This document shows, piece by piece, positions 9,599 to 20,324 of a DNA stretch of 64,000 bases; position 1 is the stretch's first letter, and every line of letters starts with the position of its first letter. The stretch lies in assembly GCA_030142905.1 (NCBI GenBank), contig JASJOG010000069.1, forward strand, positions 1,109,001 to 1,173,000, read 5' to 3'. A program made the position numbers and the translations under genes. This DNA comes from Heliopora coerulea (lineage: Eukaryota > Cnidaria > Anthozoa > Scleralcyonacea > Helioporidae). The notes under the pieces were generated by a model. It was not told the origin of the DNA. It saw only the letters and a list, made by a program, of their open reading frames with translations, and did no database searches.

Positions 9599-11998
9599 TG
9601 ATAGATAGATGCGCACGCTCACTAGTCTCTAGTTAGAGCGCTCTAGCATGGCTTTGATGTACCACAAGCGTGGGACATTTCAGTTGTCTATATAATGTAG
9701 GCTACTCCATCCTACTCATCAGCCCTACACTGATGAGGCCCAATAGGCCGAAACGGTTCCGTCTGTAATTAGTTATATATATATATATATATTATATATA
9801 TATGTATATATATGAATATGAGCTATACATAACGACCTAATGGTAGTCGTCACCGAATCTGAGCCAATTTAGCACCTGATAGATACGTGCGTTGACCGCT
9901 TTTAGCACAACTCATCTACACAACTGGCTAAAACTGTTAATGAACAAGAAAGTTTTTTCCGTTCACCTGCTTGACTTGCATCTCGGAAAGACTGAAACTA
10001 TCAGTGCTAGTTTCTAACAAGTAAGCATTTCTGGTCCAAACGTAGGGTCCCCCCTCTTTTCGGGAGCCTCCGGCATTTGCCGGGCCTGCCATAGTGTTAA
10101 TCGGCCACTGGTCCAAACGAATCATCCGTCTGGTCGTTAGTACGCTTTGTATAAAATAAATACGAGACAAACCAATGGGTTTAGAATCAAGTGTTAATTT
10201 TGTGAATGCCAGTTGCATAGTTCATCAGCACGAGCATTTATACACTCATACGAAATGTCTTTCCAAACGAATTATTTACGTTATTCGTCCGTCAAGACGA
10301 AATGAACACATAGTTTGTCTGGACAGATAGTTTGCAAAACTTGGATTACTTTAGTAACCGTGTAATTTTGTAGAGGTAATCAGTTACTTTTAGTTCATGA
10401 CCAGCTCGGTTTTCCTTGATGTTCCGTGGTTCTTAAAATCACTTAGTAACCCTTAGTTAATATTAATTAGTTAATATTAATTAGTTAATGTCCCAGTGTT
10501 AATATATATTATCCCAGGGACATTAACTAGTCGTCTCGCTATAGAAAAACCCAGTAATAACGATGAAATTCAACTTTATTGTTAATCACCCAAATCAAAT
10601 AGTACCACACCACAATATTGTATATGAAGCCTCTGTGACAATGAACTAAGCAGGTTCGATAACACGAACTTAACCGAGGCTTTGCGCCTCAGTTAATAAA
10701 CAACGTAGTAACCTCGGTTTCGGTAACTAACCTATACTTATTGTTAAGCAAGTAGAAAAGTAATTTATTACTTTGAAAGAACAGGAATTATTGACATTGT
10801 TATGACTGACAAAAGTTGACTAATTTTTACAACAAAAATCATCGTGGAACGACAAAGCCAAATCCAGCTGGAATAAAGGAAAAGCGAACAAAAATGGATA
10901 AAAAGTACATCAAAATAAAACAAGAAATCACAGCAATCATTTTTGTGAATGTTCGGTTAGATGCTTGAACATCACTCTACAAAAGTAACCATGACTCTAA
11001 ATTTTAAATACAGAACCCACCGCGAAGCTCTCGGTAATGCCCTCTACTCCGAAACGCCGGCTCTGGGGGCTATCAGCGGCCGGCAACGGTACTTCGTATT
11101 GTCACTCAGTTCAGTTGGTCCCGATTGGGTTTCAAACGTAAATTTCCTTCATCATATATAAACTTCACCTCATCTCATGTGGTTGAATGTAAATGTCAAA
11201 AAACTCGTTGCTAGACCCAACAGTTGTTTGAAGAGTCATTATCAAGCCTCTTTACCGTAAGTACGTGGACGCTCTGTGGTATGTCACGATCAGTTTGTTT
11301 CCAGTCTCTTTGCACGGAAGTAATTGCATATTATAAGAGGAATAACTGAGACAAAGGGTTGACAAAGAAACACAATTCAGCTCTACTTTTGTTTCTACGT
11401 TTGTTAAGATTGTATCGATTCCATTCAGCTTAAGAAAAATGTAGTCGAGTTGGCACTTTCATGTTCTTTCCCTTTCTTCCGACAAAAGCCGAAGTTTAAT
11501 GATTTAAATATTTCGCTGCGACAGTTTATGCATACTAGCTCGTTATTAGACGGGTTCAAGGATTTTTCAGCATACATATTTAGATACTAGCTGTGACAAA
11601 TGATTTATTCTATCAGGATTAAATGCCAGTTCTTCAGGATATTAATGTGTCAGTCCCTGACTGAACGTTGTTGCCTGTAGTCACATGTATTGTTCTAAAG
11701 ATCCTAGCAACGGTCAAAATAAAAAAATAACATCGCAAGATGAACTGGCAACTACTTAGTTTCAGGTTTCCCAATGAATATAGGTCAGTTATACAGGTTT
11801 CGATTTGCACGTACAAAGCCGAGCGAAAGGCATGTGTAGTTAGTTTGTTACATTTAAGATTTTCTTAATTACAAAGAGACGCTAAGTCTACACACTGAGA
11901 GCAGTTTTGAAACGTACCTGTTGAAGCAGAAGTATTCGTTGTACTCGAAGGAACTATTGTAGATGTCGTACTATAGTTTTGGGCAGTGGTATAACTGG
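5953..11998 (-). CDS. Mucin-like transmembrane protein, 3' exons (partial)
   Basis: Four minus-strand exons read in one consistent frame: 11998-11918 (81 nt), 7525-7415 (111 nt), 6314-6207 (108 nt) and 6134-5953 (182 nt). The first three are bounded by phase-1 AG/GT sites. The fourth has an AG acceptor at phase 1 and a strong GTAAGT donor at phase 0. The encoded protein is dominated by Ser, Thr, Pro and Ala, as in an O-glycosylated stalk. The last exon ends GEIASIAAG then ATAALLFFILIL, a single transmembrane helix. The inferred product is a type I membrane glycoprotein with a mucin-like stalk. Its N-terminal ectodomain (upstream, above 12.0 kb) and its cytoplasmic tail (below 5.95 kb) are not identified. 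Introns hold a (TAA)n tract and the Penelope/hammerhead cluster. The exon structure is seen directly; the gene identity is not recognised. Confidence 0.6.
6418..6495. repeat. ATR-type trinucleotide tract
   Basis: Run of AATAATGAT-type triplets in an intron of the mucin-like gene. Long hydrophobic Ile-rich open frames on the minus strand here are artefacts of this repeat. Confidence 0.8.
8573..8890. mobile_element. Palindromic element with internal tRNA-like sequence
   Basis: Inserted in the Penelope reverse transcriptase with a 9-bp direct duplication TCTAAACCT (8564-8572 and 8891-8899). Removing the insert restores the SKP-TGTNQY reading. The left arm, about 8573-8638, starts TTAAGTTGATATTTCTGATG. 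Its inverted partner is 8766-8831. Between the arms lies a minus-strand tRNA-like sequence, and a ~59-bp tail follows the right arm. There is no coding capacity. The combination of long arms, a tRNA-like core and an asymmetric tail is not a standard SINE or MITE layout. Confidence 0.75.
8661..8737 (-). tRNA. tRNA-like sequence inside palindromic element (not functional)
   Basis: Read on the minus strand it starts GGCCTTCGTAGCTCAGTTGG (A box) and contains GGGTTCGATTCTC (B box). The D arm GCTC/GAGC pairs and the 5' and 3' ends pair approximately. The anticodon arm is disrupted, so this is more likely an internal pol III promoter or tRNA relic than a working tRNA. A diverged copy lies near 24505-24582. 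Confidence 0.55.
9043..9145. repeat. (TA)n and (GATA)n microsatellite
   Basis: A TA run followed by GATA repeats, then GTAG variants. It sits between the Penelope fragment and the inverted-arm/hammerhead block. Confidence 0.9.
9281..10007. repeat. Inverted-repeat block flanking hammerhead motif
   Basis: Two ~178-bp arms in inverted orientation (9281-9459 and 9831-10007) are similar along their whole length. For example, both contain GTAGATGAGTTGTGCTAAAA and its complement. They enclose TA and GATA repeats (GATA at about 9520-9610) and the hammerhead ribozyme motif at 9726-9767. Penelope-like elements often have terminal repeats in complex or inverted arrangement, so this may be a rearranged Penelope terminal region. 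That link is inferred from the adjacent reverse transcriptase fragment. Confidence 0.6.
9726..9767 (+). ncRNA. Hammerhead ribozyme (type I-like)
   Basis: All conserved hammerhead elements are present in order: stem I strand UACA (9726-9729), the core CUGAUGA (9730-9736), stem II GGCC/GGCC closing a CAAUA loop (9737-9749), GAAA (9750-9753), a short stem III CGG-UU-CCG (9754-9761), UC with the predicted cleavage after C9763, and UGUA (9764-9767) pairing back to UACA. The very short stem III fits the type I hammerheads known in Penelope-like elements and retrozymes, which tend to work best as dimers. A second copy with the same core is at 37259-37304 on the minus strand. Self-cleavage is predicted, not shown. 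Confidence 0.85.
10219..11917. other. Intronic/intergenic interval
   Basis: Probably intron of the mucin-like gene. No further Ser/Thr-rich exon was found. A region near 11110-11165 weakly resembles the right arm of the palindromic element at 8573, but it is too diverged to call. Confidence 0.4.
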
Positions 11999-13379
11999 CT
12001 AAGTTCACAAGTAGGTCCCACAGTATAGGCCAATATGGCTTCATCTCAACAAAACGTCGCTGCTCTTTTGCTAGCTTGGTTTGTAAACAAGAACGTTGAT
12101 AGTCGTTTATTTCAGTTCAAAATAAGGATATAGATCAAGTTTCATAGTCACGAGTACTTCCTTGTCTGATCAAATTTCACGCTTGAGTTTAATTTTGTAT
12201 ACAACAATTTGCAAAATATTATTACAAAAATACAATGACAACTCCATTACACTATATTGTTTACAACATCCTTCGCATTTTGCTGACTAGATTTTAAATA
12301 AGTTTTTAATTAAAACCCATCTCACTCTTCAACACATTCAGTCAATGTGCAGTCTGGACTCCAGTCAGGCAGCGCAGCAATGTCACACTACACAGAGCCG
12401 CGAAGACTTAGATGACGACAGTGACAGCACTGTGACAACTGGCCTCTTTTTACAAGTTTTTACCACTTCAAGTCAGTGTGTAAAATTGGAACGTTGAAAT
12501 CTAATGGCATAACGAAATCTTTATTTATACAGGATATTTCCATCAGTTACATTAAACCGTTTTCCCTCAAGCTCTTATAAACTCCATTCCTAAATTGGTC
12601 CAATGCTACTATATACAGAGGACTGAAACATTGAGGTGCGCACAGCTCAGCTGGAAGCACATCAACGGTGTTAATTGGAAGAGTCAAACTGGACAACAAT
12701 TTTAAATGACCGACACAAAATGCTGTGTGATTTATTGAAAGATTTATTCAAACTTCTCAGTTCTCAAGGAATTTGTGACGGGGAGTCGGACAGAGTCAAA
12801 GGCTGCTTTTCACAAGCTCGGGACTGTATCTGATTAGAGTTAATAGTTTGTTGGGTAGTTAATAGTTGTGAAATGTTGGGGCGCATAATAGTATTGAAAT
12901 GTCGGATGCATGTGCGTTTATATACTGCGAAGAAAACGTTTCCGTTAAACAGCAAGGAAATTTGGTTGCTTCGTGTAATATGTCTCTTCCCTTGAGCTCT
13001 TTCTTGACAAAAAACTATCGGAGACAGCACGTGCATTTATCCTAAACTCCATCGTATTTCCTACACATTCTTGTAAAGTCTTGCAGTTAACGGAATCAAA
13101 ACCTTACTCTTAACCTTTAACGCCGAAATTTACAAGTAAGATATATTCAGATATCAATTTAGTAGTTTATAGCTTTTAGAGTTTGCCATGTTAGCCGCGT
13201 AACCGTTATCTAAAAAAATTCTGACGTTTTTCTGACCCTAGCTTCACGCTGTACTTATTTTCTGAGATTTATTAACATAAAATGAAAATAAAAAATAAAC
13301 GCGGTACGAGTGTCTAAGACCTATTTGAGAAGAACATTGACAATGTCCGAAAAACGACTTTGAAACTTACGTGCATCTC

Positions 13380-13469
13380 AGGCTTGGACTGGCCATTGTG
13401 CCATCGCACCACAAAACATGTGCTGATTATTGTTTTACGGTACGATGGCACAATGACCAGTCCAAGCCT
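13380..13469. repeat. Short foldback repeat
   Basis: Arms 13380-13406 and 13443-13469 (AGGCTTGGACTGG..CATTG and its inverse) differ at very few positions and enclose a ~36-nt loop. Non-coding; a small palindromic MITE is likely. The surrounding 12.0-14.1 kb shows no recognised gene. Confidence 0.75.
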
Positions 13470-14096
13470 GGTGTATCTCAGTAAATCACGAAGTTGCATG
13501 TTTCATTAGTTTCCATTAGAGAACTTCAGCAACCATTTTTGAACGCGAAAACGTGAAGAACATTTCAATGACTTGGTTGGACAAACTAGATCTCTCTACA
13601 GTAATGTATTAATGCGCTGTAATGTGTCAAAATGGAGAATTTGTGACTGTTTTATAAATTCTCTAGGTCCTACAGAACTAGGTAGAAGCACAGCTCATTT
13701 TGTTTATTTTACTGTAGATATTTACTGGCGATAGTGGCCAAAGTATATGAAGTATAAAAGTTAACCAAACGATAAATAAATAATACTTGTTTGCGGCAAC
13801 ATTTATATTTGGCCACGCCCATTTGTAGGGGAAATTGAATGTTCTCTTCCCTTCACTAAAAAACTCCATCTCCTCCACGGCCAGGCGCCCCTTTAATTTA
13901 CCTTTTCCCCCCCATGGAAACAAACGAATTAAACAGATCCTTGATGCGGGCACTGTTTGCCACAATGTCCTACTTCGACAAAATGCACTTTATGCAACAA
14001 TTTTGACCTTAAACACGTCCATTTGTTTTACTATTTTACAGCTTTACTGGTTATACCTTGGATTTTTTTAATAGCCGGTTCCCCTTATTACTTCAG

Positions 14097-14234
14097 CTGA
14101 ATACAACTACCAGAATACTTTGCGGTTTTTTGATTTTCATGCAAACATTGAATCCCCATACCAAATGGGAAGACAACTGTTCCGATTAACATTACAAACA
14201 AGATTTCGAAAGGTATTCTGATAGTTGTATTCAG
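14097..14234. mobile_element. Small MITE with CTGAATACAACTA ends
   Basis: Inverted ends CTGAATACAACTAYCAGAAT over ~25 bp bracket a 138-bp unit. Part of the same end motif (GCAAAGTATTCTGGTAG) recurs near 45052-45069. No target duplication was resolved. Confidence 0.6.
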
Positions 14235-14315
14235 GATGCAACGTTCAAGTAAGCTCTACATGCAGACCCCGGGTGCTCCCGACTTTTATAAGTAATACCG
14301 TGAAAGTTTCGGTGC

Positions 14316-14552
14316 ATTAGCTATTAAATGAGGGTCATTTAGTAAAATTCCCGAAGGCCGAAGGCTCGAGGAAATTTTACTAAATGACCCGAATCGAGCG
14401 GGAGGTTTAATAGCTAATTCAACGAAATTTCATCGTATTACTTTGTAATATCACGTTTACGTGAATTCAACTAATGCTACCTCCGGTGACGTCAAACTAA
14501 TACGACCTGGATTGACGTCACTGGAGGTAGTATTAGTACAAGTGAATTTTAA
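14316..14552. repeat. Two adjacent palindromes
   Basis: First palindrome, about 14316-14420: GGGTCATTTAGTAAAATT and its inverse, with outer arms TTAGCTATTAAA and TTTAATAGCTAA. Second, about 14460-14552: CTACCTCCGGTGACGTCA and its inverse TGACGTCACTGGAGGTAG, with outer GTGAATT arms. They sit side by side 5' of the hAT insertion, in what would be the distal promoter of the AP-1 sigma gene. Confidence 0.7.
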
Positions 14553-14702
14553 TGTTAAACCAACTCTTATTAAATGATTAGGGGTCTCAGATATTTTTCT
14601 GAATATATTAGCTTACCAAGCATCCAAATTGTGTATGCATTAATTACTCCTAATTAACCGCTGCTTAACTACTGAGATTGCGGGCTCTCAGAACCTTCAT
14701 TC

Positions 14703-17372
14703 CAACATTGCCACGCCTGAGGTTTTTACGCCAGATCTGGGGTTTTTTACTTCAACCTGGGGTTCTAGGGTTTTTGTCATGAAATCTAGGGTTTTTCCAT
14801 AACATCATAATTATTTATGATTTTAAAAACCAGGTATAATTTCGGGGCACTTGGTGTCAAACGTGTGTATTTATCATCACACTAAAAAATTACGATTTGA
14901 TTATACAAAGTACAACATAAAATTATTGCTGGTTTTGCGTGTCCCAGACGCACGCAATGCTAATATGTCAATCATCTTACTCTTTCACGTGTTTTTAATA
15001 ATGTCATCCGAAGAAAATAGAAGCTACTCTACTGGGGAAGCCCTGTCTGGCCCTTCAACAAAAAAAGCAAAGTCGTGGTACAAGCAAACTTTCTGTGATG
15101 CATGGCTACAAGATCCAGAATTAAAAGACTGGCTTGCAAAAGACCCAACAAATAAATCTAGTGCATTTTGTTCAGTGTGTGAATGCAAGTTAAAGGATGT
15201 GAATAAGACAGATTTAATGAGACATAAAGCCACGAGAAAGCATGTCAATGCATTCAAAGCAAAACAAAACACGCTGCAGATCAGTTCTTTTTTTAACAAA
15301 CCAGGAAAATCGAATACCGAAGAAATGACCGCAACAGCCGAAGTCCTGCTAGCTGGGTTTATGGCCGAGCATAGAATGCCTTTCCTTCAAGCCGATCACT
15401 TGAATGAATTGATGAGAAAAATGTTTCCAGATAGCGAGATTGCGCAGAAAATCAAGATTAAGAAGACGAAAGCATCATATGTGATGCAAGAGGGAATCGC
15501 TTGGGAAGAGGTTGAGTCAGTATCTTCAATTTGTAGGGACAATAAGTTCTCTATCATTATAGATGAATCCACCGACATTTCCGTCTCCCAAATTCTTGCC
15601 GTCATGGTACGATTTTACAACAATAGGAAAGTAACAGGCGCCTTACTAGCGGCGATTGAAGTTGAAGATAGCTCTGCTGAAAGTATGTACGCCACTGTCA
15701 AGGGCCTCCTTCAAGAAAAATCAATCCCTCTGAAGAATATTGTCGGGTTTGGAAGCGATATTTGCTCAGCAATGATGGGGGCAACTACAGGATTTCAAAC
15801 TCGTCTGAAGGCAGATGTCCCTGGTGTTTTTGTCCTTGGATGTGTGTTGCCACTCCTTCGCCTATTGCACAAACCACGCAAGTATGTGTATCCCTTCTTG
15901 GCTAGAATCGTTTGTTAAAGATGTGTGCTGCTACTTTGCTAGAAGCAGCAAAAGACAGCACCGATTCCGCCTAATCCAGGACGTCGTAGATGCACCACGT
16001 CACAGAGTTCTCAAACTTTCGCAGACTCGATGGCTGTCCCGTGGTCAAGTCATTGCCAGAATTCTGGAGCAATGGGAGGCATTGGCGCTCTTCTCTCAGT
16101 CTGAGATTCCTATTAGATCCTGTCGACGGAGCTGCCAAGATCTATCAAACGATGAAAACAGCGGGAACAAAGCACATGCTTTTGTTTCTCAATTACATTT
16201 TGACAACGGTTGACAAATTGAATATTGAATTTCAATCTACGCATTTCAAATTGCATACCTTGTACAGTACCATCTCGGATGAGTACAGGAGCATTTTGGC
16301 TATGTTTATTCAAGATAACGTGATCAAAGCCAGGCCAGTGAGCGAGATCGATCCTAACAACGCAGAGCTCTACAAGCCCATTAAGGAATTGCACCTTGGA
16401 GGATGGTGTTTGGCAATGTGCACGAGCGAGCCTTTGGGTGACGAAGAACAACGCTTCAGGCAAGACTGCCGTACTTTTCTTATTCAATTATGCAATGAAA
16501 TGAAGAGGAGGTTCACCTTCCAAAGTGATTGTGTTCTTGCTATGTTGTCAGCTCTCGACCCAAAAGAGTCGTTTTCAACTGACAGATTATTACCCTCGAT
16601 TATCCCGCTAGCAGTGCATTTCCCATCTTTGGTTTCCGAAGAAAACCTAGATGACCTTGATGACCAATGGCGAGACATACCGTATGCCAAGGCTTCCCTC
16701 GAGAACATGAGTGATTCCCTGCGGACTGTGAAAGATGACAACAAAGTTTGACCTTCTTTGTACCTTTATGTGCAACCTTTTGGTTTTGCCGCATTCATCT
16801 GCTTGTGTCGAGAGGGTATTCTCGCAAGTCAACATGATCAAGACCCCGGCAACAAATAGGCTCCACCCTGTGGCTCCACGCTGCAACTTTGGCCTACAGA
16901 CTGTTGGCTAAGCAAGCTATTGCTCGTGAGGGAACAGTGTGCCACACATGGAAGCCATCAAAGAAACTTATTGAAGATGTGCGATGTGGATATTGTCGAC
17001 GGCGATATCTTGAGAAACTGGGGGCACAGAAGGAGGAAGATGTCATTCATGCATATGACGTTAATGTTATGCCAGATGAATACGATGACATTTGATTTAA
17101 TACATTAGAAATTCTTGCTAAATGTTTGCTTTAGAGTTCCTTTTCATGTTTTGTGCTCTTTACTATAATGTATTTTCATCAGTTCTGTTCATTTTTATGG
17201 AAGTTCCAGTTTTCAAATACTGAAATCAGCAAAGTAAATGTATTAAAAAAAGTTTGCCCCAGTCCCCAACTGTTCCACACACACGGTTTCCCGTCTGGGG
17301 TTTTTCTTTCAATTCTGGGTTTTTTCTCCGGGGTGACCTGGGGATTTTCTCAATTACCCGGTGGCAACGCTG
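14703..17372 (+). mobile_element. hAT DNA transposon, full length, degraded
   Basis: The transposase remnant lies between short inverted ends: right end CAGCGTTGCCAC read inward, left end CAACATTGCCAC, differing by two transitions. The element is flanked by a perfect 8-bp direct duplication CTTCATTC (14695-14702 and 17373-17380), diagnostic of hAT insertion. Subterminal regions on both sides carry several GGGTTTTT-type motifs. The total length of 2.67 kb is normal for hAT. The right boundary is 33 bp upstream of the AP-1 sigma start codon, so the element lies in that gene's 5' leader or core promoter, in the same orientation. Confidence 0.9.
15001..17095 (+). pseudogene. hAT transposase (frameshifted)
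   Basis: Starts at ATG 15001 (MSSEENRSYSTGE). Near residue 55 it has a BED/TTF-like zinc-binding segment (CSVCECKL, then H and KH about 20 residues on). The RNase H-like core follows, with IIIDESTDIS as the first catalytic Asp region and NIVGFGSDICSAMMGA as the second. The C-terminal dimerisation segment includes LPHSSACVERVFSQVN. The reading must change frame near 15840, near 16115, near 16740 and near 16870 to keep homology, so no intact protein can be made. The final stop is at 17093-17095. This frame pattern indicates an old, immobile copy. It would move by cut-and-paste if intact. Confidence 0.85.
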
Positions 17373-17405
17373 CTTCATTCACGAACGCAACAAACAAGGA
17401 GAGCT

Positions 17406-20263
17406 ATGGTAAGTGATTATAGATTCGGAGAATAATGGTTTCAACAGGAATATTGAAATATTGAAATGATCTTTGTCTTGTTATGTAGTTTCAGTACATT
17501 CTTTTGTTCAGTCGACAAGGCAAGCTTCGCCTTCAGCGATGGTACAGCGCTACATCACAAAAAGACAAGAAGAAGATAACAAGAGAACTTATATCCACCG
17601 TACTGGCAAGAAAACCAAAAATGTGTAGTTTTTTGGAGTATAGAGACCTCAAGATTGTCTATAAAAGGTACTTTTTTAAAATTTTTTGCAATAATCAGTA
17701 ATATTTATAGCTTGCAGTGTTAGTTAAGGTGTCGTCGCTTCTCTTAATTATGATTAGCGAGTGACAATTATGAATAAATCACCAAATTGTAAAAGAAAAT
17801 CATTTAATCAAGTTTTCCTACTCGTTTATGCTTAAGAATAATGAATTCTGTGGTGTGAGTTTTAAAAAACTGGAGCTGGTGGTGAACCAGACATAACCAA
17901 GTTTATGAAAATGTTATGATAAGGTCACTGAAATTGTTTTTGGCTGTGTTCAAACAGGAAGAACTGGTGCAGTTCTTGGGCACTGGCATTTATATGAATG
18001 TAGTTTTTTCCTGCTGCTGGAATTACAATGGCTGGGTATGGGTACTAGATGAAAGGGTAGTACCCCTGCACTTATCTGAATATGATTTACTCAATACACA
18101 TGCTTTCACTCAAATCCTTAATGTTACAAAGGAGCTAAGTGAAAAAGGTTAAATGTGCTCAGAAGGAGCACTTCAAAGTTTCAAGTTCCTATGTCTGGTA
18201 ACTATGCCAGAGCAACTAGTCTAAATAGGGTATAAACATAATATATGTGACCAAGTAATAAATATTAGTACTCAGAGCAGAATGCAAATAAGAACTACAT
18301 GAAGTGAAGATAAAAAATGAAAAACAAATATTTAATCTAATATTTCATCATTTATGTCAGAAAATCATTAATACCAAAATACTAAGTACTGTAATTGTCA
18401 CAGATAAATCTTAAATTACATATTAAAATTAAATATTGTAAAAGTGGAAGGTATAAAATAGTTGAAGGTAAATGCTATGAAAAAGGTAAAAAAGTGCCAA
18501 AACATTGTTAACATAGCAAAAATCTTATTCAAAATTCTCCTTTTAAACACTTTCAAGATTGGAGGTCTCCATGACAAGTAAGATTATCTGGCATTAGCCA
18601 AAATAAAATTAAGAAGTACTCATTATTGGCAGCAAAAGAGTTACTGCTAAATACTAACATTTTCCTGGCACTTCAGATTTAATTAACAATACATCTGTAA
18701 CTATATACTGCACCATATATACTGTACAATATATTCTACTGTGATGGATTAAATCATCAGGCAATAGCCTGAATAAAATACTAAACTGTGCCCTTGCTCC
18801 TTAATGGTCAAGGAGATCTCATTTGTGTGAATTATATGTCCTACACATTGACAGAGAACAAGGCCAGCACTAGTGAAATATTGGACAAATGTTTTAAAGT
18901 ATAGACCTAGACAAGTGCAGCAAGTTGAAGTCCTTACTAAAAACTGAGGTCCAATATTACACTGCTGTGGACCAAACAAGTGAGGTTGGTGAAAGTTTAT
19001 TACATAGCTATACTGAAATAAAGTTGAAGCTACAAAGACACAGTAAACTCAAGACATTTCACTGACATTTTTTATTTTGAATTTGAACAATAAACAAGCA
19101 AGCATGAAGCATAATTCACTTTATCTGGTTGCTCATCATGTATTTCAACTGTTCTACCACACATTTTGCTAAAAATTATACTGTTTACCATAAGCAGGTT
19201 AATTTTTTTAAAATTTTTCAGCTATGCAAGTAAATCAGACAACTTATGAACCAAACAAATTGCAGGATTGCTGTATTCAGATAATACAATAAATAATGTA
19301 TACATGTATGTATTATTGTACAATGTCATGTACATTGAGTTAGTGATTCACAGTCATTTCCAAGGAAGAACTATTATACTAAGAACAGCTGGCAATGAAA
19401 ATACTGTACATCAATATACATGTTTATAAAATAATACATATCTTGCAATTGTATCACTCTCATTGGGCAAACTTTGTTTACTCTCAGATTATCAGGACAC
19501 ACTGACATCATTTACATTTTGTATTAACTCATTAAGGGGCAGGGCTCATCCCCTTGATGAGTAAAATTGTCTGGTATTAGCCAGAGTAAAATATCATAGT
19601 GTGCCCTTGCTCCTTAATGGATTAAAGTACAAAGACATGACAATATGATACAGAAACTTGGAAAAAGCTAGGTTATTTGTGTCTCTGTTGTATGATAGAA
19701 ACATTCATAATGTCATTTCAACCAGAAATAAACCTGAAAACATATAATATTCTGAGGTGGAGGAACCAATCAGCTTGTACAAAAAACATTCACCCTCAAG
19801 GTGTATGCTAAGTTTATATGTATGCAAACAAACAGTAAACAAATAATTCAGTATAAACAGGGTTAAGTTTGCAATTCCTGAAAGAGTGCTCAATGCTTTT
19901 GGGGGTATAGCAGATGATAGTAATTTTTTTCAGGTTTTTTTGGTTGCTATTCCAAGTTTCACACTATTTGCAATCTTCAGGCAACTGTATTGATATCAAG
20001 TGGGTCTCTGTTATAAATATTTCAGGTGGTGTTGCTATGTTACATGGTAGGTGGCACAAAATTGCATTTCAAAAGTTACTGCAAAAAAGAAAAAGTGTAA
20101 ATCACACCAACTGCCATGCAACTTAGCAATGCTAACTGAAATATTAATAACAGATACCCACTGGATATCACAACAGTTGCCTGAAGATCACAAACAGGGT
20201 AAAACTTGGAGTAGCAACCAAGAAAATCGCCTAAAAAATTACATGTATATATATATATATATG

Positions 20264-20324
<61 letters not shown>

